A DNA stretch of 64,000 nt, from positions 248,001 through 312,000 of the forward strand of contig NZ_JAUZDX010000004.1 of the NCBI RefSeq assembly GCF_030704685.1, given 5' to 3'. The stretch comes from Acidovorax sp. A1169. GTDB lineage: Bacteria > Pseudomonadota > Gammaproteobacteria > Burkholderiales > Burkholderiaceae_C. The notes under the pieces were generated by a model, which saw only the letters and a program-made list of their open reading frames with translations, did no database searches and was not told the DNA's origin. The position numbers and the translations under genes are program-made. How positions within the stretch are numbered: position 1 is the stretch's first letter; each line of letters begins with the position of its first letter. This document shows, in pieces, positions 1 through 8,767 of this stretch.

Positions 1-1400
1 GTGACATCCTGGATGGTGTTGAACCAGCGAAGGCCTTCGCCAGCGCCGCCTTCGCCCGGCAGCGGGTCCATCACCTGGCGCAGGTGCAAGAGCGCCCCAT
101 CGGCGCGCCACAGGCGGTAGGTGAAGTCCATGCGCAGGCCTTCGCGCACCGCCTGCAAGGCCATGCTGCGCACCAGAGCACGGTCGTCGGCATACACCAT
201 GCCGATCCATTCCCGAGCAGATGCCGGCATGGTGTTCGGATCGCGCCGCAGCATCTGCGCCAGCGTGGCGGGCCAGCTCTCGAACTGGCCGCCCGGTCCG
301 CTGATGATGTGCGTGATCTTGGCCAGCAACTGGGCCCGGTGCAGCCCGGCCTCGCTGGCACGCAGTTCCTCCAGCGCCCGGCGCCGCTCGATCACCTCGA
401 TGTGCAGCTGCTCTGCATGGCGCTGCACCTCCAGGTAGAGGCTGCCGTTTTCATAGATGCGCCCCACCTGGGCCGCCAGGATGGACAGGATGCGCTCGTC
501 CTCGGCACTGAAGTGGTCGGCCCCCTCCTTGTTGGCCAGGCAGATCCAGCCGTAGGACGAGGCCAGCGAGGTGACCGGCGCCTCCAGGGCGCAGTACAGC
601 GGCGGGTAGCCCGGCGGCAGGCCCGCCATGGTGGGGTCGCCGCCGGGGTTGAGCAGCCGCTGCGAGCGGCGCTCCGTCTGCAGCCGCCCCAGCAGGCCTG
701 ACGAGGCATCGGGCGCAGGCAGCGACCGTGCCAGCACCGGGTCGATGCCACTGGTGCACACCAACGACGCATCGCCCGGCTTGCGCACGGCGCACAGCAC
801 GGCGTACTGGGCGCCGATGAGTTCGCGCGCCCCGGTGCAGACCTTGTTGAGCAGCATGGCCGGGTCACGCTCGGACGCCAGCTGCAGATTGAGCTCGGTG
901 AGCGCCGCCAGCCGGCGGTTGGTGGCCTCCAGCTCCACCACGTTGCCCCGCAGCTTGTCGGTCACCAGGCGCAGGTGCTGGGATCGGAAGGCCGGCTCCA
1001 CTACCCGGGGCGCGCCCTCGGGGCCGCGTTCCGCCTGCGCCAGCGTGCGTTCGATGGCGCGCAGGATGTCCTGCGGCTCGCAGGGCTTGACCAGCACCTC
1101 CGAGACGCCTCCCGCCAGTGCCAGGCTGCGCGCCTCCTCGCCCTGGTAGTGGGCGCTGTAGAAGATGACGCGCGTGCCCGCCAGCGCAGCGTCGGCTCGC
1201 AGCTGGCGCACGAACTCGTAGCCATCCATGGTCGGCATAAGGATGTCCGAGATCACCAGCGCCGGCCGCTCGGCGCGCGCCAGGGCCAACGCCTGCGCAC
1301 CGTCCACGGCCTCCAGGGCCTCATGGCCGCCATGCCGCACGAGCGTGACGATCAGGGCCCGGTTGGGGGCCTGGTCGTCCACGACGAGGATCTTTGCCAT
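1..1400 (-). CDS. Response regulator with GAF and PAS domains, cut by the window edge
   Basis: Cytoplasmic signalling protein; 466 complete codons are visible and the C-terminus lies outside the window. Residues 1-115 are a CheY-like receiver: acidic pair D8/D9, phospho-acceptor D52 in ISDILMPTMDG and K105 in VKP. Residue 82, at the usual Thr/Ser switch, is Ser. A helical linker (about 135-170) leads to a GAF-like domain (about 175-325), then a short coiled segment and a PAS/PAC domain (about 345 onward) still open at the edge. It starts 25 bp after a stand-alone receiver and shares its strand with the histidine kinase, so all three probably form one phosphorelay. An output module (kinase, GGDEF or EAL) could follow beyond the edge; that part is unknown. 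Confidence 0.85.
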   Translation of the reverse strand, partial: MAKILVVDDQAPNRALIVTLVRHGGHEALEAVDGAQALALARAERPALVISDILMPTMDGYEFVRQLRADAALAGTRVIFYSAHYQGEEARSLALAGGVSEVLVKPCEPQDILRAIERTLAQAERGPEGAPRVVEPAFRSQHLRLVTDKLRGNVVELEATNRRLAALTELNLQLASERDPAMLLNKVCTGARELIGAQYAVLCAVRKPGDASLVCTSGIDPVLARSLPAPDASSGLLGRLQTERRSQRLLNPGGDPTMAGLPPGYPPLYCALEAPVTSLASSYGWICLANKEGADHFSAEDERILSILAAQVGRIYENGSLYLEVQRHAEQLHIEVIERRRALEELRASEAGLHRAQLLAKITHIISGPGGQFESWPATLAQMLRRDPNTMPASAREWIGMVYADDRALVRSMALQAVREGLRMDFTYRLWRADGALLHLRQVMDPLPGEGGAGEGLRWFNTIQDV

Positions 1401-1425
1401 GGCTGCCGCCCTCCTTGCTTGTTGA

Positions 1426-1821
1426 TCATCGCGGCGGGCGTACCGCCCGCGATGCCGGCGAGAGATAGGCCTCGACCTGGCGCACGAAGCGCTCCGGGTC
1501 GATGGGCTTGGAGATGTGGTCCTGGAAGCCCACCTCCAGCGCCTTCTCCCGGTCTCCGGGCATGGAAAAAGCCGTCACGGCGACCAGCGGAGCCCGGCGC
1601 CAGCCGGGGTCCGCATGCAGCAGCCGGGCCACCTCGTAGCCATCCATGACCGGCATCTGCAGGTCCGACAGGATGAGATCGGGCCAATGCTCCAGCGCGG
1701 CGCGCACGCCCTCGCGACCGTTGGACGCGCTGTGCACGCGGTAGCCATCGGCCTCCAGCAGGTACACCAGCAGCATGCGGCTGGCTTCGTCGTCTTCTAT
1801 GACCAGGATGCAGGCGACCAT
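1426..1821 (-). CDS. Single-domain response regulator (CheY-like)
   Basis: 131 aa, essentially only a receiver domain. Visible are the acidic pocket (E9-D10-D11), phospho-acceptor D53 in LSDLQMPVMDG, switch residue T83 in AVTAF and K105 in HISKP. There is no output domain, so it probably relays phosphate or acts through protein contact. It begins 2 nt after the stop codon of the upstream histidine kinase, which is strong evidence for co-translation and for being that kinase's partner. Which output it controls cannot be read from the sequence. Confidence 0.92.
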   Translation of the reverse strand: MVACILVIEDDEASRMLLVYLLEADGYRVHSASNGREGVRAALEHWPDLILSDLQMPVMDGYEVARLLHADPGWRRAPLVAVTAFSMPGDREKALEVGFQDHISKPIDPERFVRQVEAYLSPASRAVRPPR

Positions 1822-1823
1822 GG

Positions 1824-3662
1824 CTATGTACCTGGAAGTTCGAGGGTGAACGTACTGCCCTCGCCGGGCCGGCTGTGCAGCGTGATGTCGCCGCCCAGCG
1901 CCTGGGCGAGCTTGCGGCTCAGGTGCAGGCCCAGGCCCGAGCCCTCCTGGTTCCGCTCGGCACCCTCCACCCGGGAGAACGGCTCGAACAGCCGCGACTG
2001 GTCCGCCAGAGGGATGCCGGGGCCGGTGTCCTGCACGCGCAGGCTCAGCCGCGGGCTCGCCGGGTCCGGCGCATCGAGCTGCACCAGCACGCGCCCCTCG
2101 CCCGTGAACTTGATGGCATTGCCCACCAGGTTGATGGCCACCTGGGCGAGGGCGCGCCGGTCGGTGCGGACAAGGACTGCCTGCTCGGGCATGCTCACCA
2201 CGAAGGCCAGGCCCTTGCGCTGCGCATCAGGGCCCAGGGTCGCAGCCACCTCCTCCACCACCGCGCGGCAATCCACCATCTCCCACTGCAACGCGTGCTT
2301 GCCATCGCGCAGCTTGGCCACGTCCAGCAGGTCATTGATCAGCGACAGCAGGTGGCGCGCGCCCGTCTGCACGATGCGCAGCTGCTTTTCCTGCTCGGTG
2401 TTGAGGGGCCCCGGCAGGCGCATGAGCAGGGTGCCGGTGAAACCGATGACGGCATTGAGCGGCGTGCGCAGCTCGTGCGACATGCTGGCCAAGAAGCGGT
2501 CCTTGACCAGCGCGGCGTTCTCCAGCTCCAGGTTCTTGTCGCGCAGCGCCTGCTCGAAGCGCTTGCGCTCGGTCACGTCGCGGATGGCGCTGGAGACGAA
2601 CAGCCCCTCCTCGGTCTCCAGCGGGCTCAAGCTGATCTCGACCGGAAATTCGGAGCCATTCTTGCGCAAGCCGTACAGGTCCAGACCCGCGCCCATGGAG
2701 CGGGTGCGCGGCTCGGTGAAGAAACCGCCCCGGTGCTGCGGGTGCTGGCCGCGGTGGCGCGTGGGCACCAGCAGCTCGATCGGCTGGCCCAGCAGTTCCT
2801 CGCGCGCCCAGCCGAACAATTTGACGGCCTGGGAGTTGACCAGCACGATGTGCCCATCCCGGTTCACGATCACCATGGCATCGGGCGCCGATTCGAGCAG
2901 GTCGCGGAACTTCTGGTCGGCCTTCTTGCGCGCCGTGATGTCGCGGATCGCGCTCATCACCATCGTGCCCTCTTCCGTTTCCAGCGGACTCAGGCTGATT
3001 TCCACCGGAAACTCGCTGCCATCACTGCGCACGCCATTGAGCTCCAGGCCCGCCCCCATGGTGCGCGTGCGTGGCTGAACGAAATAGCCGCTGCGGTGCC
3101 CCAGGTGGGCGCTGCGGTAGCGCTGGGGCAACAGCACCTCGACCGCCTGCCCCAGCAACTGGGCCCGGGGATAGCCGAATACGCGCTCGGCCTGCGAGTT
3201 CACGAGCACGATGCGCCCGGTGGCGTTGACCATCACGATGGCATCGGGCGTGGATTCGAGCAGGTCGCGAAAGCGCGCTTCGACCAGCTTGGCATCGCGC
3301 AGCACCTTGAGCTGGGTGACATCCTTCATGCTCGACAGGAAGTACGCCAGTTGGCCGCCCTCGCCAAAGACGGCCCGGGTGGACACGTTCACATGGACCA
3401 GCGAGCCGTCCTTGCGCCGGCGCACCGACTCGTGCACGGCCACCCCGGACTGCAGGGCCTCGGCGCAGATCGACTCTTCATCGTGCACCTGGTCCGGCGG
3501 CACGATCAGTTGCGCGAGGCTGCGGCCGCGGGCCTCGGCCTCGGTGTAGCCGAAGGTGGCTTCCGCTGCCGGGTTCCAGTGCAGGACAGCACCGTCTGGC
3601 GCGATGACCAGCAGCGCGTCAGGGTTGTGCTCCCAGTAGGCCCCGGAGAAATCAGATGCCAT
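1824..3662 (-). CDS. PAS-PAS-PAS hybrid-lacking sensor histidine kinase
   Basis: Soluble sensor kinase; no membrane segment is seen. I chose the internal ATG at 3662 (612 aa) because an AAAAGG ribosome site sits just ahead of it; an ATG ten codons earlier (3692) is possible. Three PAS/PAC domains cover about 1-120, 125-245 and 250-370. The second and third are near-copies of each other: both contain FRDLLES.PDA and GSEFPVEISLSPLE. The dimerisation/phospho-acceptor box SMSHELRTPLN carries His396. The ATPase domain shows the N-box (NLVGNAIKF), G1 (DTGPGIP) and G2 (GSGLGLHLS). No receiver is fused; the two receivers are supplied by the next genes of the operon. The sensed signal is unknown. Confidence 0.93.
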   Translation of the reverse strand: MASDFSGAYWEHNPDALLVIAPDGAVLHWNPAAEATFGYTEAEARGRSLAQLIVPPDQVHDEESICAEALQSGVAVHESVRRRKDGSLVHVNVSTRAVFGEGGQLAYFLSSMKDVTQLKVLRDAKLVEARFRDLLESTPDAIVMVNATGRIVLVNSQAERVFGYPRAQLLGQAVEVLLPQRYRSAHLGHRSGYFVQPRTRTMGAGLELNGVRSDGSEFPVEISLSPLETEEGTMVMSAIRDITARKKADQKFRDLLESAPDAMVIVNRDGHIVLVNSQAVKLFGWAREELLGQPIELLVPTRHRGQHPQHRGGFFTEPRTRSMGAGLDLYGLRKNGSEFPVEISLSPLETEEGLFVSSAIRDVTERKRFEQALRDKNLELENAALVKDRFLASMSHELRTPLNAVIGFTGTLLMRLPGPLNTEQEKQLRIVQTGARHLLSLINDLLDVAKLRDGKHALQWEMVDCRAVVEEVAATLGPDAQRKGLAFVVSMPEQAVLVRTDRRALAQVAINLVGNAIKFTGEGRVLVQLDAPDPASPRLSLRVQDTGPGIPLADQSRLFEPFSRVEGAERNQEGSGLGLHLSRKLAQALGGDITLHSRPGEGSTFTLELPGT

Positions 3663-3810
3663 ACAGCCCTTTTCGTGAAGGGGCCTCGCCATCGCTTGCG
3701 CCCACCCGGCTCCCGCCCCTTTTGAAGCATCTTAGGCATGGGGCAGGCAAACTCCAAGCCAAATATTCCCCGACCGGAGCGGCTTCACCGGCGTACATTC
3801 GGAGTGACCC

Positions 3811-4413
3811 ATGGCACCATTCGACCGCATACGCCCGCTGCTCGCCCCCTGGGGCCGCCTGCAGCCCCAGCCCGCCAGCGACTGGCAAGGGCCCTTCCCT
3901 CTGCCCGCCATCGTGGAGGCCTTCTACCGCGAGGTGGGTCCCTGGGGCGAGACCTGGCATGGGTCGGTCGGCCCGGTGGGCCTCACCATCAACGCGGGGG
4001 GCAATCCGGTGGATGTGCCGCCATTGCACAAGCTCTGGGCCCGGCAGGACGGTTATGCCTGGTCACGCAACCCCGACAACCCGATCACGGGCTGGCCTGC
4101 ACACTGGCTGGTGATCGCGCAGGAAGGCGCCAACCCGTTCATTCTGGACCGCAACGACGGCAGCGTCTGGTTCGACCTGGCCGGCCGGGGGCACTACAAC
4201 GACCCGAGCCGGTTTGCCGATAACCTGCCCACCGCGCTGGGCGCCATCGCCACGGTGGCCAACGCCCTGGCGGCCCTGGGCGACGATGCGTTCGACGACA
4301 CCTATGAGCTCAAGGCCAGCAGCCGCGCGCAGGTGGCCCGCGCGCTCGCGGCCTTCACGGGCAGTGAAGACACCGCGCAAGGCATGCTGCAGGCGTGGCG
4401 GTGGTACCTGTGA
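3811..4413 (+). CDS. SUKH (SMI1/KNR4)-like protein
   Basis: 200 aa, cytoplasmic, no signal peptide. The pattern of an N-terminal LP..V.AFY element, a central WLVIAQEGANPFILD strand and a following GSVWFDLAG is like SUKH-fold proteins, some of which are immunity proteins of contact-dependent toxin systems. No toxin, Rhs or type VI gene is next to it, so an immunity role here is speculation. It is divergent from the sensor kinase operon (148 bp gap) and convergent with the binding-protein gene that follows. Family call is by motif impression only. Confidence 0.6.
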   Translation: MAPFDRIRPLLAPWGRLQPQPASDWQGPFPLPAIVEAFYREVGPWGETWHGSVGPVGLTINAGGNPVDVPPLHKLWARQDGYAWSRNPDNPITGWPAHWLVIAQEGANPFILDRNDGSVWFDLAGRGHYNDPSRFADNLPTALGAIATVANALAALGDDAFDDTYELKASSRAQVARALAAFTGSEDTAQGMLQAWRWYL

Positions 4414-4439
4414 GGGTGCAGCAGGGGAAAGGTCTTGGC

Positions 4440-5606
4440 TCAGCTCAGTCGGCGCGCGTTCTCGGCGTAGATGGCCAGGTAGATCGAGTCGGAGCCCACG
4501 TAGGGTGCCTTGCTGCCAAAGCCGACATTGAAGTCGCCGAACGAGAGCGAGCGGATGCCCGCGAGGCCATTGCGCAGCTTGTCGCGGGTCAGATCCTTGC
4601 CCGCGTTCTTCAGGCCTTCGATCATGATCTGGGCATTGACCCAGCCTTCCAGGGAGCTGCCGCTGTTGATAAAGGCGGTATTGGCCCCTGTGGCCTTCAT
4701 GGTGCTCTGGAACTTGCGCACCACCACCGACTTTTGCGAATTCGCGTCCGGGAACACCTGCACCAGGGCCATGCCGCGCGTGGCGGCCGCCAGCTTGGGC
4801 AGCTCCGACGAGATCACCGTGACCGAGATGCCGGCCAGCGGGACGCCGGCCGCCTTGGCACGGAACGGCAGCACGAAGGCGGTGTTGGCCGTGCCGGTGG
4901 TGGCCAGCAGCACGGCGCCCGGGCGCTCGGCGGCCACCTTCTCGGCCAGCTCGGCACCGTTCTTGCCATCCACCGCCAGGGCGAATTCACCGGCGCGCTC
5001 GACCTTGATCTCGTCGAGTGCGCGCGACATGTCCTTGAGCACTTCCTTGCCGAAGGGGTTGTCCAGGTAGACCACGGCAATGCGCTTGAGGCCCATCTCC
5101 ACCACCTGCTTGACCAGGCGCTGGGTTTCGTCGCGGTAGCTCGGGCGCACGAAGAACACGTTGCGCTGCTCGGCCGAACGCAGCGAGGGCGCGCCCGTGA
5201 TGGGGCCCACGGTGGGGATGCCCTTACCTTCGATCAGCGGCAGGATGGCGGCCGTGTTGGCCGTGCCCAGGGGCGAGATCAGCGCGAAGATGGACTGCGC
5301 CTCCAGCATCTGCGTCACGTTCTGCAGGGTGCGGCTGGCGACGTAGGCATCGTCCCTGGCGTCCATGCGGATCTCCCGGCCGTGCACGCCGCCGGCCTGG
5401 TTCAGCTCGGCAAACGCGGCCTTCATGCCCGCCACCTGCTCGATGCCGGCCTGGCCCAGAGGCCCGGTCAGGGCAATGGAGCAGCCCAGGTTGATGTGCC
5501 TGGCCGACATCGGCTCTTCGGCAGCGCTCGCTGTGGAAGCCCACACAGGCAGGCTGGTGGCCGCAGCCATCTGGGTGGCGCGCAGGAGAAAGTGACGACG
5601 GCTCAT
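4440..5606 (-). CDS. Branched-chain amino acid-type ABC transporter substrate-binding protein
   Basis: 388 aa, periplasmic. The start at 5606 gives a twin-arginine-like leader (MSRRHFLLRAT...) with cleavage probable after the ASA motif near residue 25. The mature protein has the type I periplasmic fold typical of LivJ/HAAT family: INLGCSIALTGPLGQAG near the N-terminus, then AELNQAGGVHGREI and DDAY, and the central ISPLGTANTAA and VGPITGAP segments. No permease or ATPase gene is adjacent, so it is an orphan binding protein serving a transporter elsewhere, or a sensory partner. A 17-bp palindrome lies about 75 bp upstream and may be its operator. Confidence 0.88.
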   Translation of the reverse strand: MSRRHFLLRATQMAAATSLPVWASTASAAEEPMSARHINLGCSIALTGPLGQAGIEQVAGMKAAFAELNQAGGVHGREIRMDARDDAYVASRTLQNVTQMLEAQSIFALISPLGTANTAAILPLIEGKGIPTVGPITGAPSLRSAEQRNVFFVRPSYRDETQRLVKQVVEMGLKRIAVVYLDNPFGKEVLKDMSRALDEIKVERAGEFALAVDGKNGAELAEKVAAERPGAVLLATTGTANTAFVLPFRAKAAGVPLAGISVTVISSELPKLAAATRGMALVQVFPDANSQKSVVVRKFQSTMKATGANTAFINSGSSLEGWVNAQIMIEGLKNAGKDLTRDKLRNGLAGIRSLSFGDFNVGFGSKAPYVGSDSIYLAIYAENARRLS

Positions 5607-5680
5607 GGTGTGAAGGTGCCCGGAGAATTGTGCAAAGGTGGCGCAGGCTACAGGCAGGGCCAGTGACAACTTGTCCGGTC

Positions 5681-5697
5681 TGCGACAGTCTGTCGCA
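5681..5697. promoter_or_regulatory. 17-bp palindrome upstream of the binding-protein gene
   Basis: TGCGACAG-T-CTGTCGCA is a perfect 8-bp inverted repeat around one central base. It lies in the 140-bp gap between the sirtuin gene and the downstream binding-protein gene, 75 bp ahead of the latter's ATG. This is the position and geometry of a dimeric repressor or activator site. The regulator is unknown. Confidence 0.4.
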
Positions 5698-5746
5698 CAA
5701 AGCGCACAACTTTGGGGCATGCCCCCCCGGACCCGGCGTGGCCCGA

Positions 5747-6484
5747 TCAGGCTTGCAGCAACTGCGGCAGCAGGGTTGCCGACGTACCGCGCAGCACGGC
5801 ATCGGCGGCATCGTCGAGTTCGCTGGGGGCCGGGTTGACCACGACCACACGGGCACCGGCCGCACGCGCCTGGCGCGCCAGGCCCGCAGCCGGGTACACA
5901 GCCCCCGCTGTGCCGGCGACCAGCATCAGGTCGCAATCCTGCGCTGCCCGCTCAGCGGCCTCGAACACGGCCAGCGGCAGCATTTCGCCAAACCAGACCA
6001 CACCGGGGCGCAGCCGGTTGCCACAGCGGTCGCAATGCGGCGGGCTGCCGGCAACCGCATCGTCGATGTGGCAGCAGTTGCGCGGCGTGTCGAGCCAGCG
6101 GTTGGCGAACAGGTCGCCATGCAGGCACAGCACGCCGGTGCTGCCCGCGCGCTGGTGCAGGCCATCCACGTTCTGGGTGATCAGCGTGAGCCGCCCCGGG
6201 TGGGCCGCCTGGAAGGCCGCCAGCGCCAGGTGCCCGGCGTTGGGCTTCACACCCTCCATCAGCTGGCGCCGGTGCTGGTACCAGTTCCAGACCCGCTCCG
6301 GGTGGGAGCGAAAGCCCTCCTCGGTGGCCATGTCCTCGGCGCGGAACTGGGCCCAGTAGCCCGTCTGCGCATCGCGGAAGGTGGGCACGCCCGACTCGGC
6401 GCTCACGCCCGCGCCGGTGAGCACGGCGATGTGCCGGGCCTCCTGCACCCAGGTGCGCACGGTGTCCAGGCGATCCTCCTGCAT
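5747..6484 (-). CDS. cobB: NAD-dependent protein deacylase (sirtuin, class III-like)
   Basis: 245 aa, cytoplasmic; removes acyl groups from lysine using NAD. Start at 6484 chosen because the family N-terminus (TGAGVSAESGVPTFRD) follows at residue 23. Other motifs: TQNVDGLHQRAG, catalytic His122 in LHGDLF and the RPGVVWFGE loop. Tyr69 and Arg72 in WYQHRR match the Tyr-x-x-Arg pair that reads acidic acyl groups in class III sirtuins, so desuccinylase/demalonylase activity is plausible. The zinc ligands are unusual: the first pair is adjacent (C137-C138), not CxxC; the second pair is normal (C151, C154). It lies 8 nt downstream of rlmB on the same strand. Confidence 0.9.
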   Translation of the reverse strand: MQEDRLDTVRTWVQEARHIAVLTGAGVSAESGVPTFRDAQTGYWAQFRAEDMATEEGFRSHPERVWNWYQHRRQLMEGVKPNAGHLALAAFQAAHPGRLTLITQNVDGLHQRAGSTGVLCLHGDLFANRWLDTPRNCCHIDDAVAGSPPHCDRCGNRLRPGVVWFGEMLPLAVFEAAERAAQDCDLMLVAGTAGAVYPAAGLARQARAAGARVVVVNPAPSELDDAADAVLRGTSATLLPQLLQA

Positions 6485-6492
6485 GGCTATTG

Positions 6493-7239
6493 TCAGGTCC
6501 TTTGGCGCAGGGCCTCGTAAAGGCAGACGCCGCTGGCAACGGACACGTTGAGGCTCTCCACCGCGCCCTTCATGGGGATGCTGACCAGTTCGTCGCAGGT
6601 CTTGCGCGTGAGCTGGCGCATGCCGTCGCCTTCGGCGCCCAGCACCAGGGCCACGGGGCCCTTGAGGTCCACCTGGTAGACGGTCTTGGGCGCATCGTCG
6701 CTCGTGCCGATGCACCAGATGTTGCGCTCCTTGAGCTCACCCAGCGTGCGCGCCAGGTTGGTGACCATGAAATACGGCATGGTCTCGGCCGCTCCGCTGG
6801 CCACCTTGGCCACCGTGGCGTTGATGCCCACGGCATGGTCCTTGGGGGCGATGACGGCATGGGCGCCGGCACCATCGGCCACGCGCAGGCAGGCGCCCAG
6901 GTTGTGCGGGTCGGTCACGCCGTCGAGCACCAGCAGCAGCGGGTTCTCGATGCCGGCGGCTTCGAGGTTCTCCAGCAGCTCGTCGAGCGAAGTGATCTGG
7001 GCCACGGGTTCCACCCGCGCCGCCACGCCCTGGTGGCCATGGCTGCCGGCCAGCTTGGCGATGCGCTCGCTGTCGGCTTCGATCAGGCGGGCACCGGCCT
7101 CGCGGGCCCGGTCGAGGAACTGGCGCATGCGCGCATCGCGCCGCGTGACCTCGTAGTAGATCTCGATGACGGATTTGGGCGCGGTCTTCAGACGCACGCC
7201 CACGGCGTGGAAGCCGAAAAGAACTTTGGGGGAAGACAT
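6493..7239 (-). CDS. rlmB: 23S rRNA (guanosine-2'-O)-methyltransferase RlmB
   Basis: 248 aa SpoU-class SPOUT methyltransferase that 2'-O-methylates the conserved guanosine of the 23S peptidyl-transferase region. The N-terminal substrate-binding domain (about 1-80, FGFHAVG...) is followed by the catalytic knot domain with [29 protein letters not shown] and the C-terminal [17 protein letters not shown] signature that forms the knot and cofactor pocket. Length is normal for the family (about 245). It is probably cotranscribed with the sirtuin gene 8 nt downstream. Confidence 0.95.
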   Translation of the reverse strand: MSSPKVLFGFHAVGVRLKTAPKSVIEIYYEVTRRDARMRQFLDRAREAGARLIEADSERIAKLAGSHGHQGVAARVEPVAQITSLDELLENLEAAGIENPLLLVLDGVTDPHNLGACLRVADGAGAHAVIAPKDHAVGINATVAKVASGAAETMPYFMVTNLARTLGELKERNIWCIGTSDDAPKTVYQVDLKGPVALVLGAEGDGMRQLTRKTCDELVSIPMKGAVESLNVSVASGVCLYEALRQRT

Positions 7240-7312
7240 GCTCCGATTATCGGCTGCGCGGAGGAACTATCTTTTTAATAGCGCCGGGCAGGCCTTTTCT
7301 CAGCCCCAAGAA

Positions 7313-8008
7313 TCAGTTCTCGGCCACTTGGCCTGCATCGATGGTGATGCGCCGCTCGCAGCGCGCGGCAATGCCGCGGTCATGCGTGACCAACACCAGC
7401 GTGGTGCCCTGTTCGCGGTTGAGCTCGAACATGAGCTGCATGATGGTTTCGCCCGTCGCAAAGTCCAGGCTGCCCGTGGGCTCGTCGGCCAGCAGCACGG
7501 CCGGGTGCACCACGAAGGCGCGCGCCAGCGCCACGCGCTGCTGCTCGCCACCCGAGAGCACCTTGGGGTAGTGCGACAGGCGCTGCCCCAGGCCCACGCG
7601 GGCCAGCATGTCGGCGGCGGCCTTGCGCGCGTCGCGCCGGTTGGCCAGCTCCAGCGGCAGCATCACGTTCTCCAGCGCGGTGAGGTTGCCCATGAGCTGG
7701 AAACTCTGGAACACGAAGCCCACCTTCTGCGCGCGCAGCGCGGCACGCTCGTCCTCGTCGATGGCGAAGAGGTCATGGCCGTCCAGGCGCACCGTGCCGC
7801 GCGTGGGCGTATCGAGCCCGGCGATGATGGACAGGAGCGTGCTCTTGCCAGAGCCCGAAGCCCCCACGATGGCCGCAGTTTCCCTTGGCGCCAGGCGGAA
7901 ATCGATATCCCGCAGAATGTCCAGCGTACCGGTCGAATCCGTGACCGACTTGAAGACATGCTCGACGGCAATAATGGGGGTCACGGGCGATGGGGAAGAT
8001 TCGGACAT
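7313..8008 (-). CDS. ABC transporter ATP-binding protein (LolD/YbbA type)
   Basis: 231 aa ATPase. Walker A GASGSGKST, Q-loop FQSFQLM, signature LSGGEQQRVALARA, Walker B VLLADEPTGSLD and switch histidine VTHD are all intact. The family resembles MacB/LolD/YbbA. It sits back to back with tesA, the same pairing as ybbA-tesA in Escherichia coli, which favours the YbbA assignment; no YbbP-like permease follows here. Start at 8008 (MSESS) chosen; a slightly earlier ATG (MSNQSKEPF...) would run into the tesA ribosome site. Its physiological substrate is unknown. Confidence 0.88.
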   Translation of the reverse strand: MSESSPSPVTPIIAVEHVFKSVTDSTGTLDILRDIDFRLAPRETAAIVGASGSGKSTLLSIIAGLDTPTRGTVRLDGHDLFAIDEDERAALRAQKVGFVFQSFQLMGNLTALENVMLPLELANRRDARKAAADMLARVGLGQRLSHYPKVLSGGEQQRVALARAFVVHPAVLLADEPTGSLDFATGETIMQLMFELNREQGTTLVLVTHDRGIAARCERRITIDAGQVAEN

Positions 8009-8023
8009 GAAAGGTTCTTTGCT

Positions 8024-8698
8024 TTGATTCGACATCTGCAGTATCGGCGCCACTTTATCCTCTCGGCGGGCATCCTGGGTTTGGCAGGGGTTTGTGCCCC
8101 TGCTGCCTGGGCCCAGGCGCCTGCATCTTCCGCGCCAGGCGCGCCGGCCATTCTGGTGCTGGGCGATTCGCTGAGCGCCGAGTACGGCCTGGCACGCGGC
8201 GCCGGCTGGGTGGCCCTCCTGGAAAAGCGGTTGCAGGAGGAAAAGATCGAGCGCCGCGTGGTCAATGCCAGCGTGAGCGGCGAGACCACCTCGGGCGGGC
8301 GCTCGCGCCTGGCCGCCCTGCTGACCCAGCACAAGCCCGCCGTGGTGGTGATCGAGCTCGGCGGCAATGACGCGCTGCGCGGTCTGCCGCTCAAGAACAC
8401 CCAAGAGAATCTGACGGCCATGACCGATGCGGCGCTCAAGGCCGGGGCCAAGGTCTTGCTGGTGGGGATGCAGGTGCCGCCGAACTATGGCACCGACTAC
8501 GCGAACCGGTTTGCCGGCCTGTTCACCACCGTGGCCCAGGCCAAAAAAGTGGCCGTGGTGCCGTTTTTCCTCAAGGGCGTGGCCGATGGCCCGGACCCTA
8601 CCCGCCTGTTCCAGGCGGACCGCATTCACCCGCGTGCAGAGGCGCACCCGCAGATGCTGGCCAACGTGTGGCCAGAGCTGAAAAAGCTGCTGCGCTGA
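8024..8698 (+). CDS. tesA: Arylesterase / lysophospholipase TesA (SGNH hydrolase)
   Basis: Periplasmic SGNH-fold esterase/thioesterase. No ATG is available at the right place; a TTG at 8024 preceded by AAAGG gives 224 aa with a clear signal peptide (hydrophobic FILSAGILGLAGVCAPAAWA, cleavage after AWA near residue 30). Catalytic Ser49 lies in GDSLSAEYG (block I), Asn115 in GGND (block III) and Asp199/His202 in DRIHP (block V). The divergent ATPase starts only 15 bp away, so the two genes must share overlapping promoter and leader DNA. Start codon is the least certain part. Confidence 0.88.
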   Translation: MIRHLQYRRHFILSAGILGLAGVCAPAAWAQAPASSAPGAPAILVLGDSLSAEYGLARGAGWVALLEKRLQEEKIERRVVNASVSGETTSGGRSRLAALLTQHKPAVVVIELGGNDALRGLPLKNTQENLTAMTDAALKAGAKVLLVGMQVPPNYGTDYANRFAGLFTTVAQAKKVAVVPFFLKGVADGPDPTRLFQADRIHPRAEAHPQMLANVWPELKKLLR

Positions 8699-8767
8699 GC
8701 GCCGTGTCTGCGGGCCTGCCTGCAGCCTTTGCGGCGCGGCAGGGTGCCGGACACGGCGATCGAAGGC

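Noticed and set aside
1516-3725. Long plus-strand frames opposite the histidine kinase and receiver genes
   Set aside because: Composition-biased translations without domains; the minus-strand genes carry all signature motifs.
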